From contig PWJP01000233.1 of the NCBI GenBank assembly GCA_003559985.1, forward strand, positions 1 to 6,916: a stretch of 6,916 nucleotides of DNA. Reading direction: 5' to 3'. The notes beneath the pieces are model-generated. The model was not told where the DNA came from and ran no database searches. It saw only the letters and a list, made by a program, of their open reading frames with translations. The stretch is from Saprospirales bacterium (GTDB taxonomy: Bacteria > Bacteroidota > Bacteroidia > Chitinophagales > Saprospiraceae). Made by a program: the position numbers and the translations under genes. Below are positions 1-4,931 of the stretch, in pieces. Within the stretch, counting starts at the first letter, position 1, and the number at the start of each line of letters is the position of its first letter.

Positions 1-87
1 TCCGAAAAACAGCACGATGGCAAAAATGACGATTATAAGCTCATAACCGCTGAGTGGAAGCAGGAAAAATGTCACTTGATGTACCAT
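1..87 (-). CDS. tatA: TatA/B-family twin-arginine translocase subunit, N-terminal fragment cut by the window edge
   Basis: Seen: the minus strand is open from an ATG at 85-87 to the window edge, giving 29 codons. The product has a short polar start, then Gly-Tyr-Glu-Leu followed by an all-hydrophobic helix ending in Phe-Phe-Gly exactly at the edge. Known: TatA/TatB proteins begin with a single transmembrane helix in which a Glu precedes the hydrophobic run, and an FG motif marks the hinge to the amphipathic helix. TatA multimerises in the inner membrane to pass folded, twin-arginine-signal proteins. Inferred: this is TatA rather than TatB, because Bacteroidota usually carry TatA-type proteins with the FFG hinge. 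The amphipathic helix that would confirm it lies outside the window. It follows the oxygenase gene by 72 bases on the same strand and has its own -7 element. A different small single-TM protein remains possible. Confidence 0.66.
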   Translation of the reverse strand, partial: MVHQVTFFLLPLSGYELIIVIFAIVLFFG

Positions 88-105
88 ACCTTATGTTTTG
101 TGGTG

Positions 106-113
106 CAAAAGTA
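106..113 (-). promoter_or_regulatory. Bacteroidota -7 promoter element upstream of tatA
   Basis: The minus strand reads TACTTTTG here, an exact match to the TAnnTTTG -7 consensus of the Bacteroidota primary sigma factor. It lies 18 bases before the tatA ATG, so the leader would be only about a dozen bases. I see no clear TTTG -33 element at the expected distance, so the call rests on the -7 box and its position. Confidence 0.5.
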
Positions 114-159
114 CAACGAATATTATTCACAGCCCATATAAATTCAGGCTATGCTTATG

Positions 160-1113
160 TTACTTTTTCAATCCAATCTCTCTGAGTCGCTCATCAAGGT
201 AACCTCCCGCGGTAATCGGTTCGTACTGGAGTGGGTTGTCCTCCGTGACGCAGGAGTCCAGACAACTCAGGTCCATTTTACTTCTCGGATGTAGGAAAAA
301 CGGTATCGAGAGTCTCGGTTTGTGCCATTCTTCCCTGGGCGGATTGACCACGCGGTGGGTGGTAGATTTCAGGTAATTGTTGGTGAGTCTCTGAAGCATA
401 TCACCCACATTGATGACAATTTCATCTGCTTCAGGGACGATGTCGAGCCACTTTCCTTCTTTGTTGAGCAGTTGCAATCCTCCTGCCGATGCACCCACTA
501 AGAGGGTTATGAGGTTGATGTCCTCATGTTGTTCTGCACGAATGGCGGATTTTGGCTCTTCGACAATGGGTGGATAATGTATTGCGCGCAGGATGCTGTT
601 CCCGTTGTGTATCCGCTTGTCGAAGTAGTCGTTTGGCAGCTCGAGGTGGTCGGCGATTGCTTGTAACAAAACCCCGCCTGCTCGCTCAAATTCACTGTAA
701 AGCCTCCCTCCCAAAAGGGTAAAGTCGGGAATTTCTTCCACCTTGACATTGTCGGGATACTCAGATTTAATGGCATCACCATCTGCAACTTCCTGACCTA
801 TTTGGAAAAACTCCTTAAGGTCGGCCACCTTACTGTGCTTGGCGTGCTCTTTTCCAAAAGCAGTATATCCGCGTTGTCCTGAGAGCCCGGGCACTTCGTA
901 TTTTTTCTTGACATTGTCAGGTAGCGCAAAAAAGCACTTGGCCGCGTAGTAAAAATCATCGATCAGGGATTTGGGTACCTGGTGATTGACCACTCCCACA
1001 AATCCAATGCTGTGGAATGCATCGCCAAGCTTTTTTACAAAAGCCCTTTTTTCTTCTTCGCTTCCGTCTGAATAGTGACCGAGGTCAACCAATGGTATTG
1101 TCCGTTCTGCCAT
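160..1113 (-). CDS. 2-oxoglutarate/Fe(II)-dependent oxygenase, isopenicillin N synthase-like family
   Basis: A 317-residue cytoplasmic non-haem iron oxygenase. Seen: an N-terminal DIOX_N-like region (about 7-120) opens with Ile-Pro-Leu-Val-Asp-Leu and contains the family GFVGVVNH stretch at 37-44. The catalytic double-stranded beta-helix follows, with the iron ligands His196-x-Asp198 (in HEDINL) and His253 (in TTHRVVNPP). The 2-oxoglutarate carboxylate pair is Arg267-x-Ser269 (KPRLSIPFF). Arg176 and Tyr180 (LRAIHYPP) occupy the position of the family's conserved substrate-side motif. Length matches the family (about 310-350), so the gene looks complete and active. Known: the family includes isopenicillin N synthase, ACC oxidase, ethylene-forming enzyme and gibberellin or flavonol oxygenases. 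The RxS pair favours use of 2-oxoglutarate over an IPNS-type reaction. The substrate cannot be told from sequence. It lies between gldB and tatA on the same strand, 139 bases after gldB, with no biosynthetic cluster around it, so a stand-alone role is more likely than antibiotic synthesis. The ATG start has only an A-rich leader. Confidence 0.92.
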   Translation of the reverse strand: MAERTIPLVDLGHYSDGSEEEKRAFVKKLGDAFHSIGFVGVVNHQVPKSLIDDFYYAAKCFFALPDNVKKKYEVPGLSGQRGYTAFGKEHAKHSKVADLKEFFQIGQEVADGDAIKSEYPDNVKVEEIPDFTLLGGRLYSEFERAGGVLLQAIADHLELPNDYFDKRIHNGNSILRAIHYPPIVEEPKSAIRAEQHEDINLITLLVGASAGGLQLLNKEGKWLDIVPEADEIVINVGDMLQRLTNNYLKSTTHRVVNPPREEWHKPRLSIPFFLHPRSKMDLSCLDSCVTEDNPLQYEPITAGGYLDERLREIGLKK

Positions 1114-1252
1114 AATCTGTTTTTTTCGCTAAATTAATAATTTTCCTGTATTTTGAGTGGGATTGTAACGATTGCACTCTCTATAATATGTGATTAGACC
1201 ATATTTTAATGAATAATGTAAGGCGTAAATCTTACGGAACTCAGTGGCTTCA

Positions 1253-2353
1253 TCAATACCTCCCCGGTCGATAGCGGGACTGCATCAAAAATTCGTGCCC
1301 ATCCCTTTTATCCAGTAAGTCGGAAAGGGTTTTGTCGGGGTTGTTTCTGACCCAGGCCCGGATGATTTGATATCCCAGCCAGTTGACAACCTGCCCGGGC
1401 GCTTCCGGAGGCATGCCCGGAGAGTGTGGGCTCGGACTGACCAGTCGCGAGTATTTTACCAGGTCGGTGGTGTAAAGCAGGTCGTTCTCAATCAGGTGGT
1501 TGTATATCTGCGCTTCGTTGTCCCGCACCCACTGCATCTGTTCGGGGGTGTATTCAAAAATCACTGTATCGGGGGCATGGGGTAAAACAAGCTTGTTGAG
1601 ATGGTGCTTTTTCCCGTGATAGAGCATGATATCTATCATTCGGCCACGGGGTTCCGGGCCCAGCAGACCGTCCCACTTCGCATCAAAAGTCTTTTTGACA
1701 ATGTGATCGGCATTGAGGGTGCGCACATTGTAGGCCGAGAACATGGTGTTGAAGTAGGAAAGCACTGTGTAGTCAAAGTGCCCGTGACAAAACATATCTA
1801 TACCGATTCCCAGCGCATCTCCCCCTTTTTCATCCTGAAAAATGATATTGGCAAAAGTGAATTCCGAGATAAAGAGGTACACCGGCGGCACGTTTTTGTG
1901 GGGGAAGTGATAGTGGTAGTAGTGAAGGGCCTGTTCGTACTCGCGTTTGATGGGGCCGAAATCCGGTATGGCGGCATGGATGGTGTCCTGGATGTCCCGG
2001 TAAAAATCGCTCGACATGAACTCATCCATCCTGTTGTACAAACTGTCCAGTGGTTCTTCAGGATCCCATATTTCCAAAATGCGGTGAAAATAAATATCGC
2101 TGAAGGCCGGATATTTTTCCTTGAGCTCCTCCAATCCCTCCACTCCTTTTTCCATATGAACCCTGAGCAGGCTGTCATAATGAATGAACTCTGCTTCAAT
2201 TTCAATATGCGAAACATCGGGTATGGGGTCTTTGTACTCTCGCTGGCAGGAAGCCAACAACAGGGAAACCAGGAGGCCTGCCATCATGAGTTTCAAAACC
2301 TTTTGCACCTTTATTGGTGTTATATCCTTACTTTGGACGTTCAAAATGTGCAT
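1253..2353 (-). CDS. gldB: Gliding-motility lipoprotein GldB
   Basis: GldB is an envelope lipoprotein needed for gliding in Bacteroidota; its biochemical role is unknown. Seen: a hydrophobic signal ends in the lipobox LLLASC, putting the lipidated Cys at residue 36 of the longest frame. The body is a soluble alpha-rich domain. The C-terminal third carries the family signature: MLYHGKKHHLNKL (243-255), TPEQMQWVRDNEAQIYNHLIEN (starting 269), SPGMPPEAPG (311-320) and the LGYQIIRAW helix (326-334), then a Tyr/Pro/Arg-rich tail. Start: the longest frame begins at ATG 2351-2353 and gives a 22-residue pre-hydrophobic arm, long for a lipoprotein. A GTG at 2306-2308 gives a normal 20-residue signal with two Lys before the core, and I think it is at least as likely. 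An ATG at 2285-2287 would leave no positive charge. In the divergent gap the gene faces the beta-barrel/nadC pair. Related species keep gldB near NAD-biosynthesis genes, so nadC nearby may echo that. No intrinsic terminator is visible downstream. Confidence 0.93.
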   Translation of the reverse strand: MHILNVQSKDITPIKVQKVLKLMMAGLLVSLLLASCQREYKDPIPDVSHIEIEAEFIHYDSLLRVHMEKGVEGLEELKEKYPAFSDIYFHRILEIWDPEEPLDSLYNRMDEFMSSDFYRDIQDTIHAAIPDFGPIKREYEQALHYYHYHFPHKNVPPVYLFISEFTFANIIFQDEKGGDALGIGIDMFCHGHFDYTVLSYFNTMFSAYNVRTLNADHIVKKTFDAKWDGLLGPEPRGRMIDIMLYHGKKHHLNKLVLPHAPDTVIFEYTPEQMQWVRDNEAQIYNHLIENDLLYTTDLVKYSRLVSPSPHSPGMPPEAPGQVVNWLGYQIIRAWVRNNPDKTLSDLLDKRDGHEFLMQSRYRPGRY

Positions 2354-2361
2354 TGGACGTT
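2333..2361. repeat. Direct repeat of TTGGACGTT with a 20-bp period over the gldB 5' end
   Basis: TTGGACGTT occurs at 2333-2341 and again at 2353-2361, same orientation, exactly 20 bp start to start, so both copies would face the same side of the helix. The second copy touches the first possible gldB start codon (2351-2353). It may be a two-site operator for the divergent gldB/beta-barrel promoters, or chance. It slightly favours a gldB start further in. Confidence 0.35.
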
Positions 2362-2427
2362 TTATTACTTTTTAACCGCTCCGCCGTTTTTGTGAACTTT
2401 TCTACAGGCAGTTCGGTGGGATTACAT

Positions 2428-2435
2428 TAATTTTG
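2428..2435 (+). promoter_or_regulatory. Bacteroidota -7 promoter element for the beta-barrel/nadC pair
   Basis: TAATTTTG matches TAnnTTTG exactly and lies 36 bases before the ATG at 2472, implying a leader of about 30 bases. No good TTTG -33 element is found at 19-21 bases upstream; the nearest T-rich stretches are too far away. It is the only exact match in the divergent intergenic region. Confidence 0.5.
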
Positions 2436-2471
2436 ACCCTTTTATTGATCGATTAATTTAATGCAACAAAG

Positions 2472-3203
2472 ATGAGAATTATTTTAACCACATGCCTAAT
2501 ATTCCTTTTTCAAAATGCCTACTCGCAGGCTATGGTCTCTGACTTCACCTTCGGCTTTGAGGTCTCTCCCGTGATTTCCTGGATGAGTACTGACGACAAT
2601 TTGATCAACGGAAATGGCGCCAACCTCGGGGTGAAGCTGGGAACGACAGGGGAGTATATGTTGTCTGAGAATTACAGCATCACTGCTGCCATCCACTTTT
2701 CTTTCAATCAGGGTGGACAGCTATTTTATGAATCGGGTGGAAATTTGTTGCCCAGGACCGATCTTTCAGACCCGGATTTTGACAAGGATTTGCCGGATAA
2801 TGTAGATATTCGCTACAAGTTGCAATTCCTGGAAATCCCCTTTGGCTTTAAGATGAGGACCAACCAAATGGGCAATATCAGATACTTCGCACATTTTCCC
2901 GAATTCGGCTTTTTCCTGAATACCCAATCCAGGGCCAATGTAGAAGGCGGATCTCCCGGAAATACCGTGAATACCAAAGATGAAAATATCAATGACGAAG
3001 TGCCCTTTTTTAGGTTTCGTTGGGGTGTGACTGCAGGCCTCGAGTACAATATCGGGGGTGATACCTTCCTGGTCGGTGGAATCGGATACCAGGGTACTTT
3101 TGGAGATATTCTCAAGGGCAGGGGCATGAGGAACAACGGACAGCGCGACAATTCCACTGCGAAAATCCGCGGACTTGTTGTAAAACTCGGTGTGTTATTC
3201 TAA
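2472..3203 (+). CDS. Secreted outer-membrane beta-barrel protein, PorT-like family
   Basis: A 243-residue protein. Seen: a Sec signal peptide (residues 1-18, hydrophobic core ILTTCLIFLF) has an Ala-Tyr-Ser cleavage site before Gln19. The mature chain alternates polar and hydrophobic or aromatic residues in short strands joined by Gly/Asn/Asp-rich turns. It contains the blocks FGFEVSPVISWMS (27-39), LQFLEIPFGFKMRTN (about 118-132) and a closing strand ending in Leu-Phe at the C-terminus. This is the pattern of the 8-stranded outer-membrane barrels (PF13568 type) often labelled PorT family in Bacteroidota. Known: true PorT/SprT works in type IX secretion, but the family is broad. Inferred: the conserved LEIPFGFK block fits the broad family, and I cannot claim the true PorT role. 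An acidic insert around 85-110 is probably an extracellular loop. It lies divergent from gldB and 49 bases ahead of nadC, likely in one transcript. The ATG has an A-rich leader and no Shine-Dalgarno sequence. Confidence 0.82.
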   Translation: MRIILTTCLIFLFQNAYSQAMVSDFTFGFEVSPVISWMSTDDNLINGNGANLGVKLGTTGEYMLSENYSITAAIHFSFNQGGQLFYESGGNLLPRTDLSDPDFDKDLPDNVDIRYKLQFLEIPFGFKMRTNQMGNIRYFAHFPEFGFFLNTQSRANVEGGSPGNTVNTKDENINDEVPFFRFRWGVTAGLEYNIGGDTFLVGGIGYQGTFGDILKGRGMRNNGQRDNSTAKIRGLVVKLGVLF

Positions 3204-3252
3204 AAACCGCTCCCATTTCAACCTAAAGCTCCTGGCATTAGAAAAAAAACAT

Positions 3253-4107
3253 ATGGATTTTGACTTGTTGAATGATTTTATTGATCGCGCATTGAAAGAG
3301 GATATTGGAGGAGGAGACCACACCTCCAATGCCTGTATCTCCGAATACCAGCGATCCAGGGCCGTGTTGCTAATTAAGGATATCGGCGTTTTGGCCGGCG
3401 TGGACCTGGCAGAGAAAGTCTTTAGTAAACTGGACCCCCGGTTGAAGTTTAAAAAGTTCATTGCAGACGGGGAGGATATTAAGTCGGGGGATGTAGCCTT
3501 TGAAATTGACTGCAATACCCGCGCACTACTTAAAGGGGAGCGCCTCACCCTCAATCTGCTCCAGCGCATGTCCGGCATTGCAACCACAAGCAGCAGATTC
3601 GCTGTGGAAGTGGAGGACCTTCCGGTAAAATTACTCGATACGAGAAAGACCACCCCGCTTATGAGGTTTTTGGAAAAATGGGCGGTGAGAATTGGGGGGT
3701 GTCACAATTATCGCCACGGTCTCTACGACCGTATTATGCTTAAGGACAATCACATTGATGCTTCGGGCGGAATTCAGGCTGCCATTTACGACGTTCACCG
3801 GTATTTGGAAGAAAATGACCTGGACCTGGCACTGACCATTGAAGTGCGAAATCTCGTGGAGCTGCATGAAGTCTTGGACACAGGAGGAGTACACCGCATC
3901 ATGATGGACAATTTTGAACTGCCACTGCTCAAAGAAGCGGTTAAAATCATCGATGGAAAGTTTGAAACAGAAGCCTCCGGCGGCATCAATCTCTACAATG
4001 TCAGAGAATACGGCCTCACGGGAGTGGATTTCATTTCAGTGGGCGCACTGACACACAGCGCCGGTTCACTGGATATGAGCCTCAAAATCAGTGAGCGTAA
4101 GGTCTGA
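3253..4107 (+). CDS. nadC: Nicotinate-nucleotide pyrophosphorylase (carboxylating), quinolinate phosphoribosyltransferase
   Basis: NadC converts quinolinate and PRPP to nicotinate mononucleotide, CO2 and pyrophosphate, the third step of de novo NAD synthesis, in the cytoplasm. Seen: 284 residues, close to the usual 280-300. An N-terminal sandwich domain opens with a typical LKEDIGGGDHTSN block (14-26). Next come LKGERLTLNLLQRMSGIAT (93-111), the substrate-binding LLDTRKTTP (127-135), RIGGCHNYRHGLYD (146-159), MLKDNHID (162-169), EVRNLVEL (197-204), MMDNFELP (217-224), EASGGI (240-245) and GVDFISVGALTHS (257-269). These are the phosphate- and carboxylate-binding loops of the barrel. Odd: the usual Asn-His-Arg is Asn-Tyr-Arg here (152-154), preceded by Cys150-His151. 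Start: the frame runs back to a GTG at 3190 overlapping the beta-barrel gene, but family proteins begin near ATG 3253, directly after an A8 run, so I chose that. It is probably co-transcribed with the beta-barrel gene. No neighbouring nadA or nadB is seen. Confidence 0.96.
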   Translation: MDFDLLNDFIDRALKEDIGGGDHTSNACISEYQRSRAVLLIKDIGVLAGVDLAEKVFSKLDPRLKFKKFIADGEDIKSGDVAFEIDCNTRALLKGERLTLNLLQRMSGIATTSSRFAVEVEDLPVKLLDTRKTTPLMRFLEKWAVRIGGCHNYRHGLYDRIMLKDNHIDASGGIQAAIYDVHRYLEENDLDLALTIEVRNLVELHEVLDTGGVHRIMMDNFELPLLKEAVKIIDGKFETEASGGINLYNVREYGLTGVDFISVGALTHSAGSLDMSLKISERKV

Positions 4108-4173
4108 TATGCCAGAGGTTCCCGCTTGAACCCACCCTGAATGAATAGTAATCGATTGTTCCTCGGGTTAATG

Positions 4174-4219
4174 GGAAGTTTAGAAAGTAGAAAGTTCGGA
4201 AAGTAGAAAGTTTGGAAAT
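4174..4219. repeat. 16-bp tandem repeat, about 2.5 copies
   Basis: GAAAGTAGAAAGTTCG (4183-4198) is followed directly by GAAAGTAGAAAGTTTG (4199-4214), 15 of 16 identical, then a partial GAAAT. A partial copy, GGAAGTTTA, precedes it. Each unit is itself nearly two 8-bp halves built on GAAAGT. The tract sits about 70 bases downstream of nadC. From memory, purine-rich GGAAAGT-type tracts of this kind recur in Bacteroidota intergenic DNA. Confidence 0.7.
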
Positions 4220-4247
4220 GGCAGTTAGGGAATGAGTAAATTTCCGT

Positions 4248-4276
4248 GTAGGGACGCAATGCCTTGGGTCCGCTAC
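4248..4276. repeat. Imperfect inverted repeat (GTAGGGAC... family hairpin)
   Basis: GTAG (4248-4251) pairs with CTAC (4273-4276), GGAC (4252-4255) with GTCC (4268-4271), and CAA (4257-4259) with TTG (4264-4266), around a TGCC loop. There is one G-G mismatch and one bulged G, giving 11 pairs in all. It resembles a degenerate member of a short palindromic intergenic repeat centred on GGGACGCAATGC that I recall from Bacteroidota genomes. No T run follows on either strand, so it is not an obvious terminator. Confidence 0.5.
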
Positions 4277-4312
4277 ATGGTCCTATTTTGTCGGATAAGA
4301 CGTTTTTTTGAC

Positions 4313-4333
4313 AGTACAAAGTTCGGAAATGAC
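4313..4333. repeat. Dispersed copy of the tandem-repeat end unit
   Basis: These 21 bases match 4202-4222 at 18 positions; the core AAAGTTCGGAAATGAC here corresponds to AAAGTTTGGAAATGGC there. The copy lies about 110 bases from the tandem tract, with the 4248-4276 hairpin between them, so the two copies flank it as direct repeats. Confidence 0.5.
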
Positions 4334-4452
4334 CTGCTCCCAAAGCCATGGCGGGCAGGCGGATAGGGTTAATATGAAGATGCGCACGGCGGAAGGAAAT
4401 CCTCTCTGGTATTTGTCTCACCCCTTCAGGGTGAAGTGTCGGGGTGATTTAC

Positions 4453-4490
4453 GCGTAGGGTTACGCCCGGGCCCGGGCGTAACCCTACGC
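4453..4490. repeat. Perfect 38-bp palindrome
   Basis: The half GCGTAGGGTTACGCCCGGG (4453-4471) is followed without a spacer by its exact reverse complement (4472-4490). The symmetry stops at the next base on each side. With no loop sequence it can form a cruciform or a very stable RNA hairpin. It is the central element B of the left module of the hairpin cluster. No T run follows on either strand. Confidence 0.9.
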
Positions 4491-4670
4491 TATGTTGTTT
4501 TGCCCTTTCAGGGCGTATTTGAGGCCCAAGGGGTAATGAGTCCTGCGTAAAAGGATCAATCGGTGAGTAATTTTGATGCCCCAGGTTGTTATTATCCCAA
4601 CACCAGACCCCAACGGGGTCATACAACAAAACGATGGGGCATCGCCCATCGCTGAGCACCCCCCTGAAAC

Positions 4671-4691
4671 CTGCACCCCGCAGGGGTGCAG
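4671..4691. repeat. 9-bp perfect stem-loop closing the hairpin cluster
   Basis: CTGCACCCC (4671-4679) pairs fully with GGGGTGCAG (4683-4691) around a GCA loop. It lies 16 bases beyond the stop of the 40-codon minus-strand frame, so it could protect or end that transcript. However, the T run (TTTTT on the minus strand at 4693-4697) comes before the stem rather than after it, so a classic intrinsic terminator is not supported. Confidence 0.6.
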
Positions 4692-4707
4692 CAAAAAGGA
4701 GTTTCCA

Positions 4708-4830
4708 CTAAAACCAATCATCAGGTGTCAATCTCTCGGGCATAACCGGTGGCAAGTGAAGTAAACCAGATCTTTTCTGAATAAAATACGCTGAAAGTAT
4801 CACAGCAACCACCGGCATCACCCCTCCCAT
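4708..4830 (-). CDS. Candidate 40-residue single-span membrane miniprotein, downstream partner
   Basis: Not recognised. Seen: ATG at 4828-4830 to TAG at 4708-4710, 40 residues. The order is a short Gly-rich start, a hydrophobic segment (residues 4-17, VMPVVAVILSAYFI), then the basic stop-transfer QKR (18-20). A Pro-rich polar tail follows, ending in TPDDWF. The positive charges predict the tail in the cytoplasm. Its ATG shares one base with the TGA of the 33-codon frame (TGATG), and it lies in the loop of the stem-loop at 4820-4837, so its translation would depend on ribosomes finishing the upstream frame. Alternative: it is the second half of a two-span protein broken by one missing C at the junction. 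Frames this short can occur by chance, but the charge pattern, the exact junction and a non-repetitive tail argue for coding. Confidence 0.42.
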   Translation of the reverse strand: MGGVMPVVAVILSAYFIQKRSGLLHLPPVMPERLTPDDWF

Positions 4831-4837
4831 CAGGGGT
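4820..4837 (-). promoter_or_regulatory. Stem-loop presenting the start codon of the 40-residue miniprotein
   Basis: On the minus strand ACCCCT (4837-4832) pairs with AGGGGT (4825-4820) around a six-base loop GATGGG. The loop holds the ATG at 4828-4830, and the first base of the upstream TGA closes the 5' arm. A ribosome ending the 33-codon frame would melt this stem, which is the layout expected for translational coupling. The same C run is where a one-base indel would fuse the two frames. Confidence 0.4.
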
Positions 4838-4931
4838 AGTTCACCAGCAAATATATCAGGAAAACCAGGATAAAAACCATGGCTACCCAGAATCGCTTGT
4901 CTTTGGTTATCTCATTTTCTTTCTCTATCAT
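4830..4931 (-). CDS. Candidate 33-residue single-span membrane miniprotein, upstream partner
   Basis: Not recognised. Seen: ATG at 4929-4931 to TGA at 4830-4832, 33 residues. A strongly charged start (IEKENEITKDKR, 2-13) precedes one hydrophobic segment of about 17 residues starting at Phe14 (FWVAMVFILVFLIYLLV), ending in NYP. Its basic residues next to the span predict the N-terminus in the cytoplasm. A purine-rich GAAAAAAGAGGAAG precedes the ATG and could help initiation. A further open frame upstream (5076 down to 4912) overlaps the start by 20 bases and also encodes a hydrophobic stretch with a KKEEDDRERK tail. Its only ATG would give 15 residues, so I do not call it. With the next frame this could be a coupled pair, or one 74-residue two-span protein (both termini inside) interrupted by a frameshift. 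Downstream of tamL by about 450 bases on the same strand. Confidence 0.42.
   Translation of the reverse strand: MIEKENEITKDKRFWVAMVFILVFLIYLLVNYP

Larger units (their letters stand above)
4419..4691. repeat. REP/BIME-like cluster of GC-rich hairpins in inverted arrangement
   Basis: Seen, left to right: hairpin A, CACCC/GGGTG (4419-4433). Hairpin B, the 38-bp palindrome (4453-4490), followed by linker TATGTTGTTTTG. Hairpin C, GCCCT/AGGGC (4502-4514). After about 90 bases, hairpin C', GACCCC/GGGGTC (4606-4620), followed by linker ATACAACAAAACG. Hairpin B', CGATGGG/CCCATCG (4632-4651). Hairpin A', a 9-bp stem (4671-4691). The linkers are similar in opposite orientation, so the block reads as A-B-C then C'-B'-A', two inverted modules. 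GATGCCCC at 4575-4582 also pairs with GGGGCATC at 4636-4643. Known: repeats of this build (CCCTTTCAGGGC, GGGGCATCGCCC) recur between genes in Bacteroidota. Inferred: a non-autonomous palindromic repeat, possibly moved by a TnpA-REP-type transposase elsewhere. Reading frames across it are artefacts of the stems. Confidence 0.7.

Noticed and set aside
1218..1236. GTAAG/CTTAC and CGTAA/TTACG hairpins after gldB as a terminator
   Set aside because: Short, mutually exclusive AT-rich stems with no T run on the minus strand; likely chance.
1601..2395. 264-codon plus-strand open frame opposite gldB
   Set aside because: Antisense shadow of gldB, whose motifs and signal peptide are clear on the other strand; the shadow shows no domain.
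3190..3252. N-terminal extension of nadC from a GTG at 3190
   Set aside because: It overlaps the end of the beta-barrel gene, is unlike NadC N-termini and contains a Lys/Asn-rich leader; ATG 3253 gives the normal length.
4117..4132. GGTTC/GAACC inverted repeat just after the nadC stop as a terminator
   Set aside because: Only five pairs and no T run follows, so an intrinsic terminator is not supported.
3993..4421. 142-codon minus-strand open frame behind and inside nadC
   Set aside because: Half is antisense to the well-supported nadC 3' end and the rest translates the tandem repeat and hairpins; no recognisable domain.
4308..4764. Several 60-80 codon frames on both strands across the hairpin cluster
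   Set aside because: They read through palindromic stems, so both strands stay open with nearly the same peptides (for example GLRPGPGVTLR from both directions). This is an artefact of inverted repeats.
4745..4815. CCGGTGG/CCACCGG inverted pair about 56 bases apart
   Set aside because: Seven bases at long spacing, lying within the 40-codon frame; not distinguishable from chance.
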